From Saprospiraceae bacterium UBA6168 (lineage in GTDB: Bacteria > Bacteroidota > Bacteroidia > Chitinophagales > Saprospiraceae), in contig DIUC01000064.1 in assembly GCA_002435785.1 (NCBI GenBank), positions 1-20,165 of the forward strand: DNA of 20,165 nt, in the 5' to 3' direction. Below are positions 1 through 6,199 of this stretch, piece after piece. The notes beneath the pieces are model-generated. The model saw nothing but the letters and a program-made list of their open reading frames with translations. It was not told the origin of the DNA and ran no database searches. Each line of letters begins with the position of its first letter. The stretch's first letter is position 1. Both the position numbers and the translations under genes were made by a program.

Positions 1-633
1 CTCCAGCAGCATCTGCAGGCGCATTTTTGGCCACATTCCTCCACGCATTTCCAAAAAGAGGAACTCGAAGTAACCTTGCTCGTGGCGGGGGTTGGCATGA
101 CCTTGACCGCCTTCAACCTCGGTGGCCTGTTTGCGAAGCAACGGTTCGATTTGGCAATAAATGCGGGCATAGCCGGGGCGTTTTTTCCATCCAAGTTGAA
201 CATTGGCGACGTGGTCAATGTGACTGCCGAGCGATTCGCCGACCTCGGTGTGGAGGAGGCCGATGGCCGCTTCACCGATGTGCATGAACTGGGATTGGTG
301 GACGCCAACGCCAGCCCTTTTGCCGGAGGCGAACTGCTGAACCCCAGTGCTGGGTTCGATTTTTTGCCGAAGGCCAAAGGATTGACGGTCAATACGGTGC
401 ACGGTTTTCAGCCCAACATTGACGCATTGCGGAGCAAATATGATGCTGACGTGGAGACGATGGAAGGTGCGGCGTTTTTCCTCGCTTGCTTGCTGGCCGG
501 GCAGCCGTTTTTGCAAATCCGCTCCATTTCCAATTTCGTGGAAACGAGGAACCGGGCGGCTTGGGATTTGCCGTTGGCGATTAAGAACTTGAATGAGGTG
601 CTGGTGGAAATGCTGGATACAATCACTGCCTGA
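1..633 (+). CDS. mqnB: Futalosine hydrolase, 5' end cut by the window
   Basis: The reading frame is open from base 1, so the N-terminus lies outside the window; the first ATG inside (near 109) is internal. Known role of the family: cytoplasmic nucleosidase that splits futalosine into dehypoxanthine futalosine and hypoxanthine in the futalosine (Mqn) route to menaquinone. Visible signs are the nucleoside-phosphorylase-like fold segments: a glycine-rich VAGVGMT strand, the NAGIAGAF loop, the VETMEGAAFF motif that in this superfamily contacts the ribose and base, and the C-terminal RSISNFVETRNRAAWDLPLA stretch typical of Bacteroidota futalosine hydrolases. About 210 residues are present, close to the usual full length of roughly 220. 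No other menaquinone gene is in the window. A related nucleosidase (MTA/SAH type) is the alternative, but the C-terminal segment fits MqnB better. Confidence 0.88.
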   Translation, partial: LQQHLQAHFWPHSSTHFQKEELEVTLLVAGVGMTLTAFNLGGLFAKQRFDLAINAGIAGAFFPSKLNIGDVVNVTAERFADLGVEEADGRFTDVHELGLVDANASPFAGGELLNPSAGFDFLPKAKGLTVNTVHGFQPNIDALRSKYDADVETMEGAAFFLACLLAGQPFLQIRSISNFVETRNRAAWDLPLAIKNLNEVLVEMLDTITA

Positions 634-1216
634 TTTCAATTTTTCCGCTGCGCTGCCATCCAGCCAACGTCGGCTACTCACCTTGCTTTCCCCGTAGAAA
701 CAAATAATTGCCAATCGGCTCCCGCCAAATCCTCCTTCCTCGCCGGAAATGCCCTTTTTTTCGTTAAAATGCAACGTATTGTTTCAAATACCCCCTATTC
801 ACGCTTTGAAAGTTGATTTGTCGTCAATGAAAGTTGATTTTTTCTCAATCAAAGTTCATTTGTTGTCAATGAAAGTTGACTTGTCGTCATTGAAAGTTCA
901 TTTTTCGTCGTTAATACCCCATTTTTTGTTTTTAAAAGTTCATTTTTCATCAATGAAAAATGAACTTTGATTGACGAAAAATGAACTATTAAAAACATAA
1001 AATGGTATTTTAAACACATATTGTTGACTTTGATTGACAACAAATGAACTTTGATTGACTGATTTTCAAAAAATCATAAAAATTACGAGCTTTTTTAACC
1101 GAAACACTTGACATTAGTAGGTATTATTCGGTGAGATGGAAACTTAGCGGACAGTATTGGCAGGACTCAAAAAATATTAATTGAATAATGCGAATTAGGG
1201 GCTGGCAATGGCAGTT
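634..1216. other. Convergent spacer, AT-rich, mostly repeat array
   Basis: This stretch lies between the end of mqnB (plus) and the end of the DUF721 gene (minus). Positions 634-807 show no recognisable gene, terminator or repeat. Positions 808-1059 hold the 21-bp repeat array listed separately. A 7-bp stem (TGATTTT 1060-1066, AAAATCA 1070-1076) follows directly. Positions 1077-1216 are AT-rich with nothing I recognise. Short open frames run through the array on both strands but only because 21 is a multiple of three. Confidence 0.7.
808..1059. repeat. Twelve-unit 21-bp array that inverts at its centre
   Basis: Seven units in one orientation start at 808, 829, 850, 871, 892, 913 and 934. The first begins GAAAGTTGATTTGTCGTC. 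Five units in the opposite orientation start at 955, 976, 997, 1018 and 1039, typified by AACAAATGAACTTTGATTG. All units are exactly 21 bp and the register is kept across the switch. Units 6 (913) and 10 (997) are the most diverged, and both contain an AATACC...ATTTT core. The switch point is a perfect 16-bp inverted repeat with a 2-bp centre (935-950 and 953-968). There is no unique spacer between units, so it is not a CRISPR. A transcript from either strand could fold into a long imperfect hairpin. Confidence 0.9.
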
Positions 1217-1507
1217 TTACCGGATGATGACCTCCGTGACGTACTTCCCCCCCAATTCCCCATTCATCATTTCCAAGATTTTTTCCTTCTCGTAGCTCAG
1301 TTCCTGTTTCAGCGATGCGGAGGTGAGGCTGATGAAGAGCTTGCCCTTTCGGAAGTTCATTTCCCGGGTATATTGGTTGATGGTCGTGCCCATCTTCGCC
1401 TTCCACACTTCCCGGATTTTGGTTTCGTTCAAATGCTCCTTCCATTTCATGGTGTCCACCATTTCCTTGAGCACGTCCTTTAGGCTATGTTGATTTTCAA
1501 GATGCAA
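1217..1507 (-). CDS. DUF721 / DciA-family small protein
   Basis: A 96-residue protein that resembles the short DUF721 proteins of Bacteroidota. The visible core is a basic N-terminal helix (SLKDVLKEMVDTMKWKEHLN), the W-x-x-x-x-G segment VWKAKMGTTINQYT, then KGKLFISLTSASLKQELSYE, where the family has a conserved strand-helix ending in LxQEL, and a short C-terminal strand VTEVIIR. The family includes DciA, which loads or regulates the replicative helicase DnaB in bacteria lacking DnaC; the short Bacteroidota versions have not, as far as I know, been studied in detail. It is probably cytoplasmic and nucleic-acid associated. It is the last gene of the minus-strand block, 107 bp downstream of arginine deiminase, and the spacer is a hairpin-forming repeat. 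Family assignment is fairly sure; the helicase role is inference. Confidence 0.8.
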   Translation of the reverse strand: MHLENQHSLKDVLKEMVDTMKWKEHLNETKIREVWKAKMGTTINQYTREMNFRKGKLFISLTSASLKQELSYEKEKILEMMNGELGGKYVTEVIIR

Positions 1508-1511
1508 AGCG

Positions 1512-1630
1512 GAGAGATTGAGGGGGTGAGGGATTGAGGGTTTGAGAGGTTGAGGGGTTGAGGGGTTGAGGGGTTAGGTTTCGGCCCCCCTCAAACCCTC
1601 AACCCCTCAATCTCTCAATCTCTCTCAATC
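1512..1630. repeat. TTGAGGGG octamer repeats folded as an inverted repeat
   Basis: The spacer between arcA and the DUF721 gene is built of TTGAGGGG-like octamers, with three perfect copies in a row around 1549-1574, and their complement CTCAACCC/CTCAATCT at 1590-1630. The right arm 1590-1616 is the near-perfect complement of 1512-1546. The last codons of arcA, including its TGA at 1615-1617, are inside the right arm. In RNA from the minus strand this would be a stable hairpin directly after the arcA stop, without a clear U-run, so it may be an attenuator or a 3'-end stabiliser rather than a simple terminator. Confidence 0.8.
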
Positions 1631-2883
1631 GGGCAAGTCATACAGTGTGAACCGCCACGGGCACGGGAAAGCTCGTTGGATGGCAGGTTGATGATGGTCT
1701 TTTCGATGTCCTCGGGCTTCACTTTTCCAGATTGCAGGTCTTTCAGCAGCTTGCGGGCATGGATGGTCTTGTAGCCTGCCTTTTTGAAAGCCTTCTCCGT
1801 TTCCGGGTTGCGGTCGTAAGTGAGGGCCACGCCGGGCTTGAGGGCCACGAGGTTGCAGCCGTCCGTCCATTGTTCCCGCTCTTGGTAGGGCGTTTGGCCG
1901 TTGCCGGAAAGGATGAACTGCATGTTCGGGTTGATTTCGTTGACCATAAAATCACGGACGGAGTTGTAGAACACGCTCGTGCCGTTGCTTTTGTGTACCT
2001 CCACGTTGCTGCTCAGGCCATCGAGCACGATGGGCTTGAAAGCAACGATGATGTTGTTGTCCACTTGCGTGAAAACGGTGTCAATGTGCATGTAACTGCG
2101 ATCTTGCGGGATGTTTATCTGCACCACGTTTTTCACCACTTTTCTTTCAAACAACTTATTGCGGAGCGAATGGATGGCGTAGGCGCTGGTGCGCTCACTG
2201 CATCCGATGAGCAGGTAGTCCTTGTTCATCACCATCATGTCGCCGCCTTCGAGGCTCACGACCTCGCCCCTGCGGCTGGGCGGGAAATCCTCGTAGTGGT
2301 TCATGTTGATGAGGCGACCTTCCGATTTCAAGTGCGAGAAAATCGGGTTCGACCAGAAAATGAACCTCGAAAGGTAGTTCTCCCGAAAGCGGGCCTCCTT
2401 GCCGGGCTTTGTGATGATGACGTGGTCGTTCACCGTCACGGCGATGTCTCGGGTGAAAATGAAATTCGGGATAGGGTCGAACATGATGTAGTCCTCCTCG
2501 GCGAGGTAGCCAGTGATTAACACATCGGCGAGGCGCTCGTCGGGGAGGTCCATGAGCAGTTTTTTGCAGTCCTTGGGCAACTCCTCGTAGTCCACGATTT
2601 CGTTGATGACCCACTCCTTGGTGGCAGCGTCGGCACCGATGGCACCAGTGAGCAAGTCCTTGGTTTCCAGCACGTTTTCGGCACCGAGGAATGCCCGGAG
2701 GATACCAGTGAACACATCGTGCTCTTCCTGCATTTGCGGCAAGTGCACGATGTCGTCAAAGAGGAGTTCGTTGGCCCTTTTGGGCGATACCCGTGCAATT
2801 CCCTCATCGGGGCGGTGCACGATGACCCGTCGCAGCGGGCCGATTTCTGATGATACTTGGATGGTGGGCATAAATTTGGTCAT
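1615..2883 (-). CDS. arcA: Arginine deiminase
   Basis: A 422-residue cytoplasmic enzyme that hydrolyses L-arginine to L-citrulline and ammonia. Family hallmarks are all present: FTRD with the catalytic Asp near residue 146, LEGGD near 212-215, HIDTVF with the catalytic His 266 and Asp 268, and the C-terminal GGSHCMTCP with the nucleophile Cys 414. Length matches the family (about 405-420). Two in-frame ATGs exist. The first (2881-2883) lies in the upstream ATGACCA repeat, so the second, giving MPTIQVSSEIGPLR from 2871, may be the true start. The final residues IERD and the stop are encoded by the downstream repeat. Ornithine carbamoyltransferase, carbamate kinase and an arginine/ornithine antiporter are absent from the window, so a full fermentative arginine deiminase pathway is not shown here. 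Transcriptional coupling to its neighbours is uncertain because of the hairpin spacers. Confidence 0.95.
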   Translation of the reverse strand: MTKFMPTIQVSSEIGPLRRVIVHRPDEGIARVSPKRANELLFDDIVHLPQMQEEHDVFTGILRAFLGAENVLETKDLLTGAIGADAATKEWVINEIVDYEELPKDCKKLLMDLPDERLADVLITGYLAEEDYIMFDPIPNFIFTRDIAVTVNDHVIITKPGKEARFRENYLSRFIFWSNPIFSHLKSEGRLINMNHYEDFPPSRRGEVVSLEGGDMMVMNKDYLLIGCSERTSAYAIHSLRNKLFERKVVKNVVQINIPQDRSYMHIDTVFTQVDNNIIVAFKPIVLDGLSSNVEVHKSNGTSVFYNSVRDFMVNEINPNMQFILSGNGQTPYQEREQWTDGCNLVALKPGVALTYDRNPETEKAFKKAGYKTIHARKLLKDLQSGKVKPEDIEKTIINLPSNELSRARGGSHCMTCPIERD

Positions 2884-2985
2884 TGGTCATTGGTCATTGG
2901 CAATTAGTCATTTCTATTCGCAATCGGTCCCTTGCGATAAATCGCCAATGACCAACAATGACTAATGACAACAATGACTAAATGA
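2876..2985. repeat. CATTGGT heptamer repeats with inverted copies
   Basis: The spacer between the oxidoreductase and arcA contains CATTGGT, CATTGGT, CATTGGC, then AATTAGTCATT on the plus strand, followed by complementary copies (AATGACCAA, AATGACTAATGAC, AATGACTAAATGAC) up to 2985. A perfect 12-bp inverted pair is TTGGTCATTGGC (2890-2901) with GCCAATGACCAA (2944-2955). Inside it is a second stem, TCGCAA (2918-2923) with TTGCGA (2932-2937). The stop codon of the oxidoreductase (2978-2980) is inside the right-hand copies, and the first arcA ATG abuts the left-hand copies. Confidence 0.8.
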
Positions 2986-4114
2986 CTTTTTCTATTTCGT
3001 AAATCGAGTTGATTTTTCCGGCAAAGATGCAAAAATAGTCTGGACTTCGGTGCAAGCAAGCGATTTCCGTGGGCCTACCGTCGTCAATGAAATTGGCTTT
3101 CAGCTTTGATTTTATGGTGAAAAGTGAGTGCTGGTATTGCAGTTCCACCTGCTCCGAAAAATACTGCTGCATCTGCCCCAGCATCTTCCGGTAGTTGCTC
3201 GGTGGGGCAGCCGGGCAGCCGTTGCAGTCCTCCGTGAAATCGGGTTTGCACTTGAGGTTTCGCTGCTGGCAATCGAAGGTCGGGAGGTTGTCGTAGCTCA
3301 CTTTGTGGTGGGTGTATGCCACGGAACTTAGCGACAGCAGCCCCGATAGCCCGTAGGGCATCAGGGAGCCGAACTGCCCGTCCATCACTGTCAGGCCAAT
3401 GTTTTTCAACTGTGGAGAAGTGACGAAGGCCATCTCCGAAATCTCGTGCATCAGGTCAATGTCCGGCATCCCGAACAGGCGGTTCAGTGCGTTGCTTTGA
3501 GCGTAGGTTGCGTTGATGACGCTTTTTGCCTCAATGGTTTCAACCGCCTCATTGTCAAGGTTTTTCAATTCCACTTGCCAAGCCTTTCCCACCATTTCAG
3601 CCTGTAAGATTTGGGTGAACCGACGCACCTCGATGCTTTTTTGCTGCGCAATTTTTGCTTTGTAATGCTCGCCAATCAGCACCGGGTCGAAGGTGTACTC
3701 GGTGGTGAGATACAGCGCTTCTAATCGGTCGTAGTTGAAAAGCGGGTGTGACTCCACCTGTTCGCAGCGTATGCCGATGAACTCGCAAAACCGCTCGAAC
3801 TGTGCCGCATCCGTCAGGCTACCGTAGCGGTCAATGGCGTAGTATTTTTCAAAATCAAAAAGGATGAAGGGGCGGTGTTCTTCTGTGAAGCGGGCCTTGT
3901 TGTCGTCGCTCATCAGCGCCGTGGCCACGCTTCGAGGGTAATGGTATCCGCTGTGCAACCTCGCTTGGTTGACGATGCTGGCTTTCTTGAAGAGTTCCCG
4001 CTCCTTTTCCACGAGGAGGACACTTGCGCCCTTTCCAGCAAGGTACAGCGCAGCGTAGCTCCCGAAGATGCCGCCGCCGATGATGAGGTGGTCGTATGTG
4101 CGTAATTGTTGGAT
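2978..4114 (-). CDS. FAD-dependent oxidoreductase of the DAO type, start codon unclear
   Basis: The frame encodes about 375 residues. The N-terminal Rossmann dinucleotide motif reads DHLIIGGGIFGSYAA (from about 4093), followed by VLLVEKE at the end of the second strand, as in the glycine/D-amino-acid oxidase (DAO, pfam01266) superfamily. A mid-protein INATYAQSN resembles the second flavin-contact strand. A four-cysteine cluster, C-x6-C-x7-C-x2-C near QQRNLKCKPDFTEDCNGC, could bind metal or an Fe-S cluster. The substrate is unknown. Oddity: the first GTG at 4010-4012 would remove the essential FAD motif, while upstream of that motif the frame contains no ATG, GTG or TTG before a stop at 4127-4129. 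The end given here uses an ATC at 4112-4114 only as a marker of the open frame; the true start is unresolved. The upstream sequence is an 8-bp repeat, which may have eroded the start. Confidence 0.75.
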   Translation of the reverse strand: MQQLRTYDHLIIGGGIFGSYAALYLAGKGASVLLVEKERELFKKASIVNQARLHSGYHYPRSVATALMSDDNKARFTEEHRPFILFDFEKYYAIDRYGSLTDAAQFERFCEFIGIRCEQVESHPLFNYDRLEALYLTTEYTFDPVLIGEHYKAKIAQQKSIEVRRFTQILQAEMVGKAWQVELKNLDNEAVETIEAKSVINATYAQSNALNRLFGMPDIDLMHEISEMAFVTSPQLKNIGLTVMDGQFGSLMPYGLSGLLSLSSVAYTHHKVSYDNLPTFDCQQRNLKCKPDFTEDCNGCPAAPPSNYRKMLGQMQQYFSEQVELQYQHSLFTIKSKLKANFIDDGRPTEIACLHRSPDYFCIFAGKINSIYEIEKVI

Positions 4115-4218
4115 TGTTAGATTATTTTATTGTTGGATTGCTGTATTGTTGTAGTGCTACATTGCTTGGTGGTTGTCGTGATACGAGTAACAATACAGCA
4201 ATTCAACAATCCAACAAT
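4105..4218. repeat. ATTGTTGG octamer repeats with inverted copies
   Basis: Eight consecutive 8-bp units from 4105 to 4168 vary on ATTGTTGG. After a 20-bp non-repetitive gap the complement returns as AACAATAC, AGCAATTC, AACAATCC, AACAAT (4189-4218). A perfect 14-bp inverted pair joins ATTGCTGTATTGTT (4137-4150) and AACAATACAGCAAT (4189-4202); outside it, one arm carries an extra octamer. The TGA stop and the final LLDC residues of the upstream glycosyltransferase fall in the right arm, and the N-terminal codons of the oxidoreductase fall in the left arm. Confidence 0.85.
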
Positions 4219-4928
4219 TTTTTACTTTTCAGCACCCGCATCGCCGCCAAATACTGCTTCGCCAGCGGCCCGATTTTCACCCGGCTGCTGGTCACGTCGT
4301 CGGTCCATTTCACGGGAAGTTCGAGCATTTTCAGGCGTTTCCATTCGGCGATGGTGAGCAGTTCCGTGCTAAAAAACCAGCCATCGCTAACAGCGCCGGC
4401 GTCGTTGAGCGGCTGATAAACCTCTCGTCGCAGCCATTTGAAGCCACACATGCCGTCAGAGAACCGGACGCCGAGGTAGCTTTTTAGCAAAAAATTGAAA
4501 ACCCGACTCGTTATTTCCCGTTTGAGCGTTCGCCCGATGACCTTTGATTTTGGGTGTAAACGGGTGCCGTAAACGAGGTCAAAGCCGCCGTTGGCGATGG
4601 CGTCATAGGCTTCGAGGAAGTGGGGTAGGTCGGTAGCCAAGTCGAGGTCCATATAGCCCACCATATCGGCTTTGGACTGGCTCCAACTGGTCTTCAGTGC
4701 CAAGCCAACACCCTTTCTCGGCACCTTAATTGGCACAATATCAGGGTGTTGCGCATGTAGCCGCTCCGCAATGGCGTAGGTTTCGTCGGTGCTGCCGTTA
4801 TCGGCGATGACGATGCGCCACTGGTTAGGTTGCGGATAGTTTTTTTTCAAAAAAGCATGGAGAATCAGCACCTGTTGCTCCAGTGTGGCGGCTTCGTTGA
4901 GGACGGGTATGGTTACGTCAAATGTCAT
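4203..4928 (-). CDS. GT2-family glycosyltransferase (dolichyl-phosphate-sugar synthase-like)
   Basis: A 241-residue GT-A fold enzyme. Visible motifs, in order: TIPVLNEAATLE (N-terminal strand and loop), IVIADNGSTDET (nucleotide binding), MDLDLATD (DxD-type metal and sugar-nucleotide site near residues 97-104), VYGTRLHP, and RFSDGMCGFK. These match the dolichyl-phosphate mannose/glucose synthase-like branch of GT2. There is no C-terminal membrane segment, so it is a soluble or peripheral enzyme. The acceptor is probably a lipid phosphate, but this is family inference. I chose the ATG at 4926-4928: an upstream in-frame ATG at 5021 would add 31 residues largely encoded by a GATTGCG repeat (RNPQSAIRNR), which is not credible protein. 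It is the first gene of the minus-strand block. The protein end, KKLLDC, is encoded by the downstream repeat. Confidence 0.85.
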   Translation of the reverse strand: MTFDVTIPVLNEAATLEQQVLILHAFLKKNYPQPNQWRIVIADNGSTDETYAIAERLHAQHPDIVPIKVPRKGVGLALKTSWSQSKADMVGYMDLDLATDLPHFLEAYDAIANGGFDLVYGTRLHPKSKVIGRTLKREITSRVFNFLLKSYLGVRFSDGMCGFKWLRREVYQPLNDAGAVSDGWFFSTELLTIAEWKRLKMLELPVKWTDDVTSSRVKIGPLAKQYLAAMRVLKSKKLLDC

Positions 4929-4930
4929 TC

Positions 4931-4965
4931 GATTGCGGATTGCGGATTGCGGATTGCGGATTTCG
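4931..4965. repeat. GATTGCG heptamer tandem repeat
   Basis: Four perfect 7-bp units (GATTGCG) are followed by a fifth with one change (GATTTCG), directly upstream of the glycosyltransferase start. The changed unit forms a hairpin with sequence to its right: GATTTCG (4959-4965), an unpaired G, CAG, loop GGA, CTG, CGAAATC (4976-4982). On the minus strand this stem-loop would sit in the glycosyltransferase leader. A weak Bacteroidota -7 match (TTCCTTTG on the minus strand, 5001-5008) lies upstream, but no -33 box is evident. Confidence 0.85.
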
Positions 4966-5075
4966 GCAGGGACTGCGAAATCGTTTATTCCATTTTTTTG
5001 CAAAGGAAATAAATGATACACGAATGTTGGATTAAGGTTTCAGGCGAATCCATCGAAATCCGCTGCCAATTAAAG

Positions 5076-5125
5076 CAACCAAACTCAAATCCGTTTGGTT
5101 GGATAGACGGCTTTGAGTTTATTTG
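5076..5125 (+). promoter_or_regulatory. Candidate promoter with overlapping 9-bp dyad for the 5160 gene
   Basis: TTTG at 5094-5097 and TTTATTTG at 5118-5125 are separated by 20 bp. This fits the Bacteroidota -33/-7 arrangement (TTTG, 19-21 bp, TAnnTTTG) with one mismatch. A perfect 9-bp inverted repeat, CAACCAAAC (5076-5084) and GTTTGGTTG (5093-5101) around an 8-bp centre, covers the -33 box and looks like an operator. The predicted transcript start would be about 28 bp before the ATG. This is by eye only. Confidence 0.4.
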
Positions 5126-5159
5126 CAGCAATTATTCAACTCAAAAAATATTCGCAGCT

Positions 5160-5816
5160 ATGGCCATAGATTTTAAAAGCATCAAGTCGCTCTTTATCGT
5201 AGAAGACCCAAATGCCCCAGCAAAGACTCCCAAGGCCGAACCAGCCCCCCCCGGCAAAGCTATTGCCGCCAACGTTGACCTCCCTCCCTCACGACCCGGC
5301 GAGGCCAACCCAAAGTTTTTGGAGGTGCTTATGAAGGCCATGGAGGCTGCCAACCTGCCCGGCGTGGACTACTTAGAGTACCGGCAGTCAGTGAAATCAT
5401 TGGAAAAAATGCCGATGGACGAGCAGGTGCGCTACCAGTCGGCCTTTGCCATGGCACAGGCGATGGGGGCCACGCCGCAAAAACTGGTGGAGTCGGCGTT
5501 GCATTACCTTGATGTCTTGAAAACGGAGCAGTCGAAGTTTGACGAGGCGCTGCGCAACCAGACCACCGACCGGATTGGCAATCGGCAGGAGATGCTGAAG
5601 AACTTGGACGCCACATTGAAGCAGAAGGCGGAACAAATCAGGAAGCTGACCCAAGAGATGGAAGGGCACCGCTCGGAAATGGAAAAACTGGAACACGAAA
5701 TCAAGGAGGCAACTTCCAAGGTTGCTGATACGAAAAATGATTTTGTGGCAAGTTACCAGACGGTTGTTTCACAAATCAACTTGGATGTGGAGAACATGAA
5801 GCGTTTTTTGAAGTAA
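5160..5816 (+). CDS. Soluble coiled-coil protein of unknown function
   Basis: A 218-residue protein. Residues 1-16 (MAIDFKSIKSLFIVED) form a short conserved-looking head. Residues 17-48 are a Pro/Ala-rich linker. Residues 49-120 are a compact helical part (KFLEVLMKAMEAANLPGVDYLE, SLEKMPMDEQVRYQSAFAMA). Residues 135-218 are a long charged coiled coil (KQKAEQIRKLTQEMEGH and following). No signal peptide or membrane segment is seen, so it is cytoplasmic. I used the ATG at 5160 because the upstream in-frame start at 5013 would add 49 residues read from the promoter region with no family-like character. From memory, similar proteins are common in Bacteroidota near envelope genes encoding coiled-coil membrane proteins and OmpA-domain proteins; such genes lie here at 15079-17754, beyond the adhesin gene. 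Function unknown. Confidence 0.8.
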   Translation: MAIDFKSIKSLFIVEDPNAPAKTPKAEPAPPGKAIAANVDLPPSRPGEANPKFLEVLMKAMEAANLPGVDYLEYRQSVKSLEKMPMDEQVRYQSAFAMAQAMGATPQKLVESALHYLDVLKTEQSKFDEALRNQTTDRIGNRQEMLKNLDATLKQKAEQIRKLTQEMEGHRSEMEKLEHEIKEATSKVADTKNDFVASYQTVVSQINLDVENMKRFLK

Positions 5817-5859
5817 ATATGTCACTTTGAGGGCATTTGCCATTCTTTTTCGAGGGGTT

Positions 5860-5882
5860 CTGGGAGGACTCCAGCTTTTTTT
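5860..5882 (+). terminator. Rho-independent terminator after the 5160 gene
   Basis: CTGGGAG (5860-5866), loop GA, CTCCAG (5869-5874), then C and a run of seven Ts (5876-5882). The stem has one bulged G. It lies 44 bp after the stop codon and fits transcription on the plus strand. Confidence 0.7.
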
Positions 5883-6199
5883 GCTATAATTGCCCACTTC
5901 TGAGAAACTTAATGGAAAACAACTGGCCCTGTAAAAATCCAATTCCTCTTTTTTCCCTGAACCTCACGCTCCTTCTTAGGTAAAAAAACAGAACTGCTCA
6001 CCATCCCAATGCTGCCCTAATCATTTGAAAACTTCCTTCCATCTGCGAGGGGCAATGATAATTTCATCAAAAAAAATTAACAAAACACTATTCATAGCAT
6101 CCGTGCAAATACGCTACAGATTGATTTTCAATTGGCGACATTGTTTTTTGGGAAATGAAGTAGTCAATTGAATTGCACACCAACCTATTAAATTTTGGC
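5883..6199. other. Leader region of the giant adhesin gene
   Basis: This spacer of about 320 bp separates the terminator from the adhesin ATG. It becomes AT-rich from about 6050. I see no clean TAnnTTTG box, no repeat of the kind found at other gene boundaries, and no small gene with a convincing start. The adhesin promoter must be in here, but I cannot place it. Confidence 0.5.

Noticed and set aside
749..970. A possible small heptad-repeat protein (LKVDLSSMKVDFFS...) and its minus-strand counterpart at 849-1043.
   Set aside because: Open frames on both strands are explained by a repeat length divisible by three. No start context or conserved domain supports translation, although I cannot exclude it.
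808..1059. A possible CRISPR array.
   Set aside because: The units are directly adjacent 21-bp copies with no unique spacers, the array changes orientation in the middle, and there are no cas genes in the window.
1732..2520. A 262-residue plus-strand open frame opposite arginine deiminase.
   Set aside because: It is a shadow of arcA: Val/His-rich with no motif, while the minus strand carries all arginine deiminase catalytic motifs.
4929..5021. An N-terminal extension of the glycosyltransferase from an upstream ATG.
   Set aside because: It would be encoded largely by the GATTGCG heptamer repeat (RNPQSAIRNR), and the GT2 fold begins directly at the ATG at 4926-4928.
5013..5159. A longer start for the coiled-coil gene at 5013.
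   Set aside because: The added 49 residues overlap the candidate promoter and its dyad, and the ATG at 5160 begins the compact conserved-looking protein.
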